Origin: DATKJS01 sp964551995
GTDB taxonomy: Bacteria; Acidobacteriota; Aminicenantia; Aminicenantales; Saccharicenantaceae
Direction: 5' to 3'
Assembly: GCA_964551995.1 (NCBI GenBank)
Contig: CAZKFD010000012.1
Span: 29,166-93,165, forward strand
DNA length: 64,000 nt
Shown here: positions 34,201-41,914 of the stretch, one piece after another
How the letters are laid out: every line of letters begins with the position of its first letter
Numbering within the stretch: the stretch's first letter is position 1
The notes under the pieces: model-generated
Database searches by the model: none
The model's input: the letters and a program-made list of their open reading frames with translations, nothing else
What the model was told of the DNA's origin: nothing
Translations under genes and position numbers: made by a program

Positions 34201-35070
34201 ATGCGCGAAAAGACAGGGTTCTTAATGGCAGGTCTGCTGATGTTGGGCCTCGCCGGCTGCAGCGGCACAAAGACCTACGTGACGGACAGCCGTCCCCTGG
34301 ACCGTCAGATCGTCATCGACGGCAAGTCCGACGATTGGGCCGGGGCCCTTTCATTCATGGAGGAATCGAAGCTCGAGGAGGGCTTCCTCAACGATCAGAA
34401 CGACCTCTACATGTGCCTGGTGACGGACGACAACGCCCTTAACAGGCAAATCATGGCAGGAGGGCTGACCGTCTGGTTCGACCCGCAGGGCGGCAACGCC
34501 AAGGTCTTCGGCATCCGCTACCCCCTCGGGCAGAGCCGGCTGAAGCCGCAGGCGAAGCCGGAGGAAGGGCAACAGACTCAAGGACAGTCTCCGCCGGCCG
34601 GCGAAGAATCCCAGGAAGAGGCGCCGCCCAGCCTGGAGATCCTCAGGGCCGGAAACCCGGCTCCGCAGAAAATCGCCGTCAGCGACCTCAAAGGGATCGA
34701 GGTCAAATTCACGTCCGAAGAAGGAGTCTTCGTATACGAGTTGAAGGTCCCGCTCCAGCCGGCCGCTGACCGCACCATCGCCGTCGGCGCCCAGCCGGGG
34801 AAGACGATCGGCATCGGCTTCGAGGTCCCGAAGATGAGCCTCGGCCGGTCGGAAGGCGACCGGTCCGGCGGCATGGGCGGCGGGGGCATGATGGGCGGTC
34901 GCGGCGGCTTCGGCCGCGGCGGCATGATGGGCGGCCGCGGAGGATACGGACGCGGGGGAGCCCAGAACTCTCAGGGCCCCGAAGGCGTGAACGTCTGGAC
35001 ATACGTGAAGCTCTCGACGGGGAAGACGCCCTCGCCCGTGTCCCGCGCCGAGGGCCCCGCAATCAAATAG
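34201..35070 (+). CDS. lipoprotein with CBM9-like domain and Met-Gly-rich segment
   Basis: This 289-residue protein has the lipobox LGLAGC at the end of a signal peptide, so it is membrane-anchored. The segment QIVIDGKSDDWAGAL resembles the start of carbohydrate-binding family 9-like domains, and LTVWFDPQGGNAKVFGIRYP fits the same beta-sandwich. A Gln/Glu/Pro-rich linker interrupts it. Near residues 220-256 there is a low-complexity segment built on GGMMGGRGGFGRGG and GGMMGGRGGYGRGG, an internal repeat of about 16 residues. AGGA lies eight bases before the ATG. Function unknown; surface binding of sugars or minerals is a guess. Confidence 0.75.
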   Translation: MREKTGFLMAGLLMLGLAGCSGTKTYVTDSRPLDRQIVIDGKSDDWAGALSFMEESKLEEGFLNDQNDLYMCLVTDDNALNRQIMAGGLTVWFDPQGGNAKVFGIRYPLGQSRLKPQAKPEEGQQTQGQSPPAGEESQEEAPPSLEILRAGNPAPQKIAVSDLKGIEVKFTSEEGVFVYELKVPLQPAADRTIAVGAQPGKTIGIGFEVPKMSLGRSEGDRSGGMGGGGMMGGRGGFGRGGMMGGRGGYGRGGAQNSQGPEGVNVWTYVKLSTGKTPSPVSRAEGPAIK

Positions 35071-35125
35071 AAAACGATCCGGGTCCGGTTGCGTCCGGCC
35101 CGGTTCCCGTCTGACGACTCCGTCT

Positions 35126-35135
35126 GTGGTAAAAT
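35126..35135 (+). promoter_or_regulatory. extended -10 element of the gamma-carbonic anhydrase gene
   Basis: TGG directly before TAAAAT (35130-35135), 32 bases ahead of the ATG at 35168, with no good -35 at 17 bases. This suggests an extended -10 promoter. Confidence 0.4.
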
Positions 35136-35167
35136 ACTCCTCCGAATTTCGAGCCAGGAGAATCGAG

Positions 35168-35704
35168 ATGTCTGACCTCGGTGTCCCCGACCGGTTGGAA
35201 GGCCCCGTCGTCGATCCTCAAGCCTGGGTGGCCCCAGGTGCGGTCCTCGTCGGACGCGTGACCGCACGCCGGGGGGCCAGCATCTGGTACGGCTGCGTGC
35301 TTCGGTCCGACTTCGATGGGGCGGAAATCGTCGTCGGGGAGGATTCCAACATCCAGGACGGAACGCTCATCCACGTGGATGAGAACATGCCGTGCCGCAT
35401 CGGCGCCCGCGTGACCGTCGGTCACGGGGCCATCCTGCACGCGGCGACCATCGGGGACGACTGCCTCATCGGCATGGGGGCCATCGTCCTCTCCGAAGCC
35501 GCGATCGGTCCGGGCTCCATCGTCGCCGCCGGGGCCGTCGTGCCCGAGCGGGCGGAGATTCCCCCGGGGGTCCTCGTCGCCGGCGTCCCGGCCAAGGTCC
35601 GGCGCCCGGTCACGGACGAGGACCGAGCCCATATGAGACACGGGCGCGAGGTCTACGGGAAGCTCCGCGAAGTCCACCGCCGGCTCAGCCCGTCGCCGAA
35701 GTGA
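35168..35704 (+). CDS. gamma-class carbonic anhydrase family protein
   Basis: A 178-residue left-handed beta-helix protein made of hexapeptide repeats. The metal-binding histidines of gamma-carbonic anhydrases are present in TLIHVDENMPC and VTVGHGAILHAATIG. RSDFDGAEIVVGEDSNIQDG is the conserved stretch before them. It may hydrate CO2, though many members have no proven activity. The frame is open from a GTG at 35126, but ATG 35168 is preceded by AGGAG at seven bases. The gene stands alone, followed by a repeat pair. Confidence 0.93.
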   Translation: MSDLGVPDRLEGPVVDPQAWVAPGAVLVGRVTARRGASIWYGCVLRSDFDGAEIVVGEDSNIQDGTLIHVDENMPCRIGARVTVGHGAILHAATIGDDCLIGMGAIVLSEAAIGPGSIVAAGAVVPERAEIPPGVLVAGVPAKVRRPVTDEDRAHMRHGREVYGKLREVHRRLSPSPK

Positions 35705-35756
35705 CGGCGGGAGCAGGTCCACCCCACGCTTTGTCCGGAGCAATGCCTAAATAAAT

Positions 35757-35878
35757 GGGGACACAATAAATGGGGACACAATACTCAATTCCGGAATTCC
35801 CGGCCGCTGCCGGAGGAGAAAGCAAAAAGAGGGCGAGTCAAGAGAGAGGGGAAATTCGGAAATGAGTATTGTGTCCCC
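35757..35878. repeat. paired GGGGACACAATACTCA repeat (BIME-like)
   Basis: There are three units: a partial direct copy GGGGACACAATAAAT (35757-35771), a full copy at 35772-35798 with TCAATTCCGGAATT, and an inverted copy at 35853-35878 ending GAGTATTGTGTCCCC. The full and inverted copies face each other across 54 bases and can pair as a long hairpin. The inverted copy contains the start codon of the next gene. Confidence 0.8.
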
Positions 35879-36566
35879 AAATTGCGCAAATTGCGCGCCG
35901 CGGCTTTACAGAGCCGTTATCTTCGACCTTGACGGCACGCTCCTCGACACCATCGACGACATCGCGATGGCCATGAACCGAGTCCTCGCCGCGCGCGGCT
36001 ACGAGCCGCACACTGTCGAGGCGTATAAGACGCTCGTCGGAGACGGCATCGACGAGATGGCCCGGCGGGCCCTCGCCCCGCGCCGCCCCGCCGCGTCGGA
36101 GGTCGCCGCCGTCATCCGCGACTACCGCCGCGAGTACGACACCGCCTGGCGCGACCACAGCCGTCCCTACCCCGACATCCCGCGGTTTCTCGAGGAGCTC
36201 GCCCGGCGCGGCGTCAAGACGGCCGTGCTCTCAAACAAGGCCCATCCCTTCACCCTGGCCATGACGCTCGAGCTCCTGCCCGGCTTCCGCTTCGACGTCA
36301 TCCGCGGGGCCAGGCCCGACACTCCCCTCAAGCCCGACCCTGCGCCCGCGCTCGAGGTCGCCGCCGAGATGGGCGTGCCGCCCGAGTGGACCGTTTTCCT
36401 CGGCGACACGAAGGTGGACATGCAGACTGCCGTCGCCGCGGGCATGCTCCCCGTCGGGGCGCTCTGGGGCTTCCGGACGGCGGCCGAGCTCAGGGAAAAC
36501 GGCGCCGCCGCGCTCGCCGTCTCGCCCCTCGATCTCCTCCCCTACTTCGCGGGGTCGGCCGGCTGA
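35862..36566 (+). CDS. HAD family phosphatase (phosphoglycolate phosphatase-like)
   Basis: This 234-residue HAD hydrolase shows all four motifs: FDLDGTLLDT (nucleophile Asp), VLSNKAHP, LKPDPAPAL with the Lys, and FLGDTKVDM. The helical cap follows motif I, as in Gph-type enzymes, which dephosphorylate phosphoglycolate or similar small phosphates. The only possible start before motif I is ATG 35862, which lies inside the inverted repeat, so the first residues MSIVSP are encoded by the repeat itself. There is no strong Shine-Dalgarno; AGGGG is 11 bases upstream. Confidence 0.9.
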   Translation: MSIVSPNCANCAPRLYRAVIFDLDGTLLDTIDDIAMAMNRVLAARGYEPHTVEAYKTLVGDGIDEMARRALAPRRPAASEVAAVIRDYRREYDTAWRDHSRPYPDIPRFLEELARRGVKTAVLSNKAHPFTLAMTLELLPGFRFDVIRGARPDTPLKPDPAPALEVAAEMGVPPEWTVFLGDTKVDMQTAVAAGMLPVGALWGFRTAAELRENGAAALAVSPLDLLPYFAGSAG

Positions 36567-36610
36567 CCTCGGCGCTCCCGCCCGCCTCTTCCGGCCCCGG
36601 CCGCGGCCTA

Positions 36611-36640
36611 TTGACAATGCCGTCCGGTTTCCGCTATTTT
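36611..36640 (+). promoter_or_regulatory. sigma-70-type promoter of the kinase-PEGA/NHL cluster
   Basis: TTGACA (36611-36616) and TATTTT (36635-36640) with an 18-base spacer. The predicted transcript starts within about 15 bases of ATG 36661, so the leader is very short. Confidence 0.65.
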
Positions 36641-36660
36641 TGACTCATCTGTCGGCATTT

Positions 36661-38451
36661 ATGGACCGGGTAATGAAGAGGAAAAGGACAGTTGCGCTTC
36701 GCAATCTGGCCGCCTATCAGAGCCCACCCGCGGAAAAGATCGGCAAGTACAAGATTCTCGGGACGCTCGGCAGGGGTGGGATGGGCATCGTGTATAAGGG
36801 CCTGGACCCGGACATCGAACGTGAGGTGGCCATCAAGACGATCCGCCTCGACACCGTCGTCGAGGGAGCGGAAAAAGATGAACTGCTGGCCCGCGTCGTT
36901 CGGGAAGCGAAGGCAGCCGGACGGCTGAACCACCCCAACATCATCACGATCTACGACGTCATCCACAAGGGCGAATTGACCTTCATCATCATGCAGTACA
37001 TCGACGGGCACAGCCTGATGAATCAGATCGACTCCGGGACCAGGCTGTCGCCGAGGGAGGTCATCGATCTGCTCCGCCCCTTGGCCGATGCGCTCGACTA
37101 CGCCCATCAGATGGGCATCGTCCATCGCGACATCAAGCCCGCCAACATCCTGATCGACAAGACCGGGAAGCCCGTCCTGGCGGATTTCGGCATCGCCCGT
37201 ATGGAGGCGTCCACGATGACGGGGCCGGGGAAAACCATTGGGACGCTCAGCTACATGGCGCCGGAGCAGGTCATGGGCGGGGCCGTGGACCACCGGGCGG
37301 ACCTGTTCGCCCTCGGCGTCATCCTCTATGAGCTGCTGACCGGGAAAAAACCGTTCGGCGGCGACAACATGTCCACGATCGTCTACAAGATCGTCAACGA
37401 GGAGCCGCCGCGCGTCACGGACCTCAACCACGACCTTCCTAAGGCTTACGAGGACATCATCAGGAAAGCGCTGGCCAAGAACCCCGACGAGCGCTACCAG
37501 AGCGGCATGGCGATGATCGCGGACCTCGAAACGCCGGAAAATCTCGCCCAGGCCACGCACGCCTACGACTCCGAAACGTCGGAAATCCGCAAGGAGCGCG
37601 TCCGGAGCCGGAGCCGGATCGTCCTGGCCGCCGGGCTGATCCTGTTCGCCGTCCTCGGCGGGGTCGGCTACAAGATGCTCTCGAGCGGGAGGGCATCCGC
37701 CAAGCCCCAGGCGCCCGCCGCGAACGCGGTGAAACCGAAGGAGACGCCTCCTCCCGGCCCGCCGCAGGTCCCCGCCGAGGCGCCGCCGGCCGTTTCCCAG
37801 GCCGAGGAGAACCTGGCCAAGCTCAGGGCGAGCTTCGAAGTCGGCAGCTTCGAACAGACGATCGCGATCGCCCAAAAGATCCTCCACGACGAGCCCGCCA
37901 ATGCCGGAGCCCGCGAGTTTCTGAACAAGGCCAGGGACGCTCAGCTGAAGGAGCGGGCGAGGCCCCTCATCGACGACGGGATCGCCAAATTCAGGAGCGA
38001 AGATTTCCGGGGCTGCGCGGCGGATATGGAAGAGGCCCTGAAGCTCGATAAGAGCAACCCGACGGCGACGTCCTACCTCCGCCAGGCGGAACAGGCCATA
38101 TCGAAAGCCGAAATCCTGGGGATGCTTGAGCAATACCGAATCGCCGTGGAGAGCAAGGACTGGCCGACGATCGAGAGCCTGGTGTCCCCGGCTCTGGCCG
38201 CCGAGGTCAAGGAACAATTCGTCAATTGGTTCAACGGGTACGACGGCATCCGGGTGCGCATCCTCGACACCTCTGCCAACATGGCCGACGACCCGTCGGG
38301 CGCGAAGCTCGTCTTCTCCCAGATGATCCACGCCGTCGGCAAGCAGGACCATAAGCAGACGATGCTCGACCAAGGGCAATCGGTCTGGGAGCTGAAGAGG
38401 GTCAACGGGAGCTGGAAGGTCGTCAACATCTCCAAGCCGTCCGGGGAGTGA
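36661..38451 (+). CDS. membrane Ser/Thr protein kinase with extracytoplasmic TPR/NTF2-like tail
   Basis: A 596-residue Hanks-type kinase. The kinase domain spans about residues 29-290, with GRGGMG (37-42), Lys59, HRD (155-157) and DFG (175-177), all intact. A single helix (about 319-340) anchors it. Outside the membrane come a Pro/Ala linker, TPR-like helices (about 375-490) and a C-terminal segment EQYRIAVESKDWPTIESLVS...WELKRVNGSWKVVNI that resembles a SnoaL/NTF2-like fold. The start could also be ATG 36673; neither has a clear Shine-Dalgarno, and the promoter lies only some 20 bases away. Downstream genes follow closely and are probably co-transcribed, so the kinase may report on the envelope with them. 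Confidence 0.88.
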   Translation: MDRVMKRKRTVALRNLAAYQSPPAEKIGKYKILGTLGRGGMGIVYKGLDPDIEREVAIKTIRLDTVVEGAEKDELLARVVREAKAAGRLNHPNIITIYDVIHKGELTFIIMQYIDGHSLMNQIDSGTRLSPREVIDLLRPLADALDYAHQMGIVHRDIKPANILIDKTGKPVLADFGIARMEASTMTGPGKTIGTLSYMAPEQVMGGAVDHRADLFALGVILYELLTGKKPFGGDNMSTIVYKIVNEEPPRVTDLNHDLPKAYEDIIRKALAKNPDERYQSGMAMIADLETPENLAQATHAYDSETSEIRKERVRSRSRIVLAAGLILFAVLGGVGYKMLSSGRASAKPQAPAANAVKPKETPPPGPPQVPAEAPPAVSQAEENLAKLRASFEVGSFEQTIAIAQKILHDEPANAGAREFLNKARDAQLKERARPLIDDGIAKFRSEDFRGCAADMEEALKLDKSNPTATSYLRQAEQAISKAEILGMLEQYRIAVESKDWPTIESLVSPALAAEVKEQFVNWFNGYDGIRVRILDTSANMADDPSGAKLVFSQMIHAVGKQDHKQTMLDQGQSVWELKRVNGSWKVVNISKPSGE

Positions 38452-38467
38452 CCAAGGGAGGGGCGGA

Positions 38468-40426
38468 ATGAAGGCCAAAGCCTTTCGCGTCTTCAAGGTT
38501 TCGCTGCCGATCGTCCTTATGCTCCTGGCTTTCCCCGATCCGGCGTCTCCGGGCGCTGTCAAGCTGAAGGTCACGATCGACGGCTCGGCCATTTACCTGA
38601 ACCCGAACATCGCCAGCCGCAAGCTGGTCAACGTGCCCCAGAACACGGTCCTGGATTCCGACGGGAAAGAAGGAGATTTTTATAAAGTCACGCTCGTCCA
38701 AAAAGGGGCCAGCATATCCGGCTACATTCATCAGGACGTCGTCGAACAGATCACGGACAGCGAGGCCGAACGGCTCAGCGGCGAGGCCTCCGCCGGCGCG
38801 GCGGCCGTCAAAAGCCAGCCCGAAATCATCGCGCATCTCGACGACAAGATCGAGGAATACAAGGAGCTCGTCAAGGCAGACAAAGACCTCTCCGACGCCG
38901 CCGAGGGTTTCCGGTCGCTCATCCCCGCGCTTTTCAGCGTGGATGACCACAACCAGCAGAGGCAGAGGGCCTGCAGCATCTATTACTGGATCGGCGTGGC
39001 GCTGACAAAATCGGGCGATCTCGCCGGCGCCAAGCGCGAATTCCGGAACATGTGGGCGGTGGACACCGCCTACGCCGCCGAGGCCACGAAGGACGTCTTC
39101 GACAAGACGGTAAGCCAGCTTGTCAACACCGCAAAAAAGATCCAGGAAGGCCAGATCGTCAGCTACACGCTGAACATCAACACCGACCCGCAGGGCGCGA
39201 CGATCCTCGTCGACGGCCAAGTCATCGGGAAATCCCCCCAGATCTACAGCACCACCAACGCGAATCTCACGCTGGAAGCCCAAAAAGACGGCTTCGCCCC
39301 GGTCAAGAAGCCGATCTTTCTGACGGAGGCCAACTCGACGGTGAGCCTGCCCCTCCAAAGCATGGGCCGGACGGTCCGGATCAGCTCCACCCCGGCCGGT
39401 GCCGAAATCTTCCTCGACGACCAGGACACGGGGAAGGTCACGGAATGCGAGATCCCCTTCGTCCGTTACGGCGCGCACACGATCCGGTGGACGATGGACG
39501 GCTACGCCGACGAGGAGCAGTCCGTCCAGGTCTCGGAAGGGCCGGATCCTCTACCGGTCTCGGCCGTGCTGACGGCCAACCAGTATGCGCCCTCTCGAAC
39601 GTGGGGAGGCCCGACCAGCAAATTCTTCAAGATGCCCAAGGCCATCGCCGTGGACAGGTCGGACAATCTCTGTATCGCGGACGAGAGCAATTACAAGGTC
39701 CGGAAGTACGATGTCGATCTCGTTTCCCTGGGCTGGAACGATCCAGCCCGGACGCTCTGGAAGCTCGATACCCCGGCCGGCATCGCCTTCGACGACCAGG
39801 GGAACATGTATGTGACGGACGCCGGCGATTCCTGCTGGGCCAAGTTCGACCGGGATGGCCGCCAAGTCGGCAAGTGGAAAAACACGGGCCCGGCGGACCG
39901 GGAGCTCAAGAAACCGGCGGGCATCGCAGTAAGCAAGAGCGGCGACGTCTATGTGGCGGACACGGGAAGCAGCCGCATCTTCGAGTATTCGCCCGCCGGC
40001 GCCATCAAGAGGTATTGGGGGAAACCGGGTTTCGGCCGGGGCGAATTTTCCTACCCCACCGGCGTGGCCGTCAATGCAAAGAACGAGATCGTCGTCGCCG
40101 ACATGAGAGGCAGGATCCAGAAGTTCACCGCCGAGGGCGTCTACATCTCTGAGTTCGGGAGCCCCGGCTCGGGGCCGGAGGAGCTCAGCGCACCTCTCGG
40201 CCTCTGCCTCGACGGCGACGGATATATCTACGTGGCGGATACGGGCAACCATAGAGTCCAGAAGTTCTCGCCGGACGGAAGACTCATAGTCACCCTGGGC
40301 GCGGCCGGCTCGCCGGGCGGGCCCCTGACGACTCCCGTGGGCGTCGCGGTCAACGGCAAGGGGGACGTTTTCGTCGTCGAAAGGGACGCCAACCAGATCC
40401 GGAAATTCCAGATCGCCGCGAAATAG
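38468..40426 (+). CDS. secreted SH3-like / PEGA / NHL-repeat protein
   Basis: A 652-residue exported protein (signal peptide to about residue 30). Domains in order are an SH3b-like region (VTIDGSAIYLNPNIASRKL to about 95), a helical TPR-like part (about 110-220), two PEGA domains (LNINTDPQGATILVDGQVIG and VRISSTPAGAEIFLDDQDTG) and five to six NHL beta-propeller repeats (PAGIAFDDQGNMYVTDAGDS, PAGIAVSKSGDVYVADTGSS, PLGLCLDGDGYIYVADTGNH). PEGA domains are typical surface or wall-associated modules next to Pkn kinases; NHL propellers bind proteins or ligands. GGGAGG precedes the ATG, 16 bases after the kinase stop. It may sense or scaffold together with the kinase. Confidence 0.87.
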   Translation: MKAKAFRVFKVSLPIVLMLLAFPDPASPGAVKLKVTIDGSAIYLNPNIASRKLVNVPQNTVLDSDGKEGDFYKVTLVQKGASISGYIHQDVVEQITDSEAERLSGEASAGAAAVKSQPEIIAHLDDKIEEYKELVKADKDLSDAAEGFRSLIPALFSVDDHNQQRQRACSIYYWIGVALTKSGDLAGAKREFRNMWAVDTAYAAEATKDVFDKTVSQLVNTAKKIQEGQIVSYTLNINTDPQGATILVDGQVIGKSPQIYSTTNANLTLEAQKDGFAPVKKPIFLTEANSTVSLPLQSMGRTVRISSTPAGAEIFLDDQDTGKVTECEIPFVRYGAHTIRWTMDGYADEEQSVQVSEGPDPLPVSAVLTANQYAPSRTWGGPTSKFFKMPKAIAVDRSDNLCIADESNYKVRKYDVDLVSLGWNDPARTLWKLDTPAGIAFDDQGNMYVTDAGDSCWAKFDRDGRQVGKWKNTGPADRELKKPAGIAVSKSGDVYVADTGSSRIFEYSPAGAIKRYWGKPGFGRGEFSYPTGVAVNAKNEIVVADMRGRIQKFTAEGVYISEFGSPGSGPEELSAPLGLCLDGDGYIYVADTGNHRVQKFSPDGRLIVTLGAAGSPGGPLTTPVGVAVNGKGDVFVVERDANQIRKFQIAAK

Positions 40427-40444
40427 AGAAGGAGCCGCGAAACC

Positions 40445-41131
40445 ATGAAGATCAAATCCACGGCGGTTTATCTGGCGGCCCTCGTGGCCGTCTTCCTCGC
40501 GGGGGCCGGCGTCGGCCGGATCACGGCCCACCGCGAAACCGCCGCGTGGACCCCGCCGGGCGTGCCGGCCTCCGAATCCGCCCTCTTCTCCGGCATTCCC
40601 GACGTGCGCCAAAGCACGAATTACACCTGCGGTGCCGCGGCTCTCCAGGCCGTCCTCGCGTACTGGGGGACGAGCGAACGGGAGGACCGTCTGGTCGCCC
40701 GGCTCCACTGCACCCCGGAGCTGGGCACCCACCCCGACGACATCGTCCGCGTCGCCCGCGAGTTCGGGCTGCGGGCCGAGCTCCGCGAGGGACTCAAGCT
40801 CGACGACCTCGAGGCCGCGCTCAGTAAGGGAGTCACGGTCATTGTCGACCTCCAGGCCTGGCGGCAATCCCAGAACCGCCCCTGGACCGAGATCTGGGAC
40901 GACGGCCACTATATGGTCCTCCTCGGCATGGACCGCAAGAACCTGTACTTCGAAGACCCTTCGCTCCTCGGGTCGCGCGGCTACATCCCCCGCCAGGAAT
41001 TCCTCGAGCGGTGGCACGACTACGAGGGGTTGCCGCCCCTCAAGGTGACCGACCGGGCCTATGTCCACATGGCCATCTTCATCCAGGGGGACCGGCCGGT
41101 CCCCCAGCCGGCCCTCGAGCAGGTGAAATAA
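40445..41131 (+). CDS. membrane-anchored C39-like cysteine peptidase
   Basis: This 228-residue protein starts with one helix (IKSTAVYLAALVAVFLAGAG) that serves as signal or anchor. The papain-like C39 domain has the nucleophile in NYTCGAAALQAVLAYWG, the catalytic His in DDGHYMVLLGMD and an Asp in LYFEDPSLLGSRGYI. C39 peptidases usually cut leader peptides behind double glycine, fused to ABC exporters; here there is no ABC part, so the target is open. The gene follows the PEGA/NHL gene by 18 bases and is probably in its operon. Confidence 0.85.
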   Translation: MKIKSTAVYLAALVAVFLAGAGVGRITAHRETAAWTPPGVPASESALFSGIPDVRQSTNYTCGAAALQAVLAYWGTSEREDRLVARLHCTPELGTHPDDIVRVAREFGLRAELREGLKLDDLEAALSKGVTVIVDLQAWRQSQNRPWTEIWDDGHYMVLLGMDRKNLYFEDPSLLGSRGYIPRQEFLERWHDYEGLPPLKVTDRAYVHMAIFIQGDRPVPQPALEQVK

Positions 41132-41301
41132 GGCGCTCCCGTCCGTCCGCGGCCTCACCCTCCCTCCCCGGCGGCCCCCACCGGGGTGAGACGGGGTGAG
41201 CCAAAATCACCCTCGTTTTCACCGGGACGGGCTATTTTCCCCTGTCGGCGGGGGTTTATCATCGGGGCACCATATCATCGTGCGAAGCGGAAGGAACTGA
41301 C

Positions 41302-41694
41302 TTGTTCAGTGAAAAGCGGAAAGAGCGGCGGATCAAGGAAGAGAACCGGGTCCTCATCGAGGTCCCGGGGAAGGCGGGTCCGACCGGGGGCCTCGAGATC
41401 AACGCCCTGACCCAGGACATTTCCCTCGGCGGGGCCCGCATCCTGATGATCGACGAGCTCTTTCCCGTGGGCTCGGCCCTCAAGATGACGCTGTACCTGT
41501 CGAAGTCGCGGCAAATCGTCAAGGTCCACGGCCTCGTCCGCTGGGCCCGAACGGTCGAAACCGGCCTTTACGAGATGGGGGTCGAGTTCGAGCACGGCAT
41601 CCCGGCGAGCGTCATGGCCCTGATCAATCATCTTTACAAGAAGGATCAAAATGTCCTGTCCTCCGTCCACCTCAAGCAAGACGACGATGAATAG
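41302..41694 (+). CDS. PilZ domain protein
   Basis: A 130-residue single-domain protein. The c-di-GMP motifs are recognisable: KRKERRIKEENRV (RxxxR type) and DISLGGARIL (D/NxSxxG), followed by GSALKMTLYLS and VRWARTVETGLYEMGVEF. It should bind cyclic di-GMP and act on a partner. The start is TTG 41302 with GGAA upstream. A HD-GYP protein that could lower c-di-GMP lies at 48.3 kb. Confidence 0.88.
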   Translation: MFSEKRKERRIKEENRVLIEVPGKAGPTGGLEINALTQDISLGGARILMIDELFPVGSALKMTLYLSKSRQIVKVHGLVRWARTVETGLYEMGVEFEHGIPASVMALINHLYKKDQNVLSSVHLKQDDDE

Positions 41695-41821
41695 CCCGGC
41701 GGCGGCTGCTCGGGGGACGCACGCCGGCGGTCAGGCCGTCTCATCTCCGGAGATGAGGCGGGAGGCCGAAAAATGCTTGCCGCAATGCCCAGGAAAGGTG
41801 ATTGCGGGGCCGGCGCGCCTC

Positions 41822-41836
41822 TGGCACACTGCCCGC
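41822..41836 (+). promoter_or_regulatory. weak sigma-54-type promoter candidate
   Basis: TGGCAC followed by GC at the proper 10-base distance between the GG and GC pairs (TGGCACACTGCCCGC). The -12 part lacks the usual TT. It lies 79 bases before the coiled-coil gene. This may be chance in GC-rich DNA. Confidence 0.25.
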
Positions 41837-41914
41837 GCAGGACAAACGACATGGTTGGGAGAATGGAGACGGACGATGCGCCTCGCGCCCGCGGCGTAGG
41901 CGGTGGAGGATCAC

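Noticed and set aside
41822..41836. Confident sigma-54 promoter before the coiled-coil gene
   Set aside because: The GG/GC spacing fits, but the -12 TT is absent and no enhancer-binding protein gene is nearby, so it is kept only as a weak candidate.
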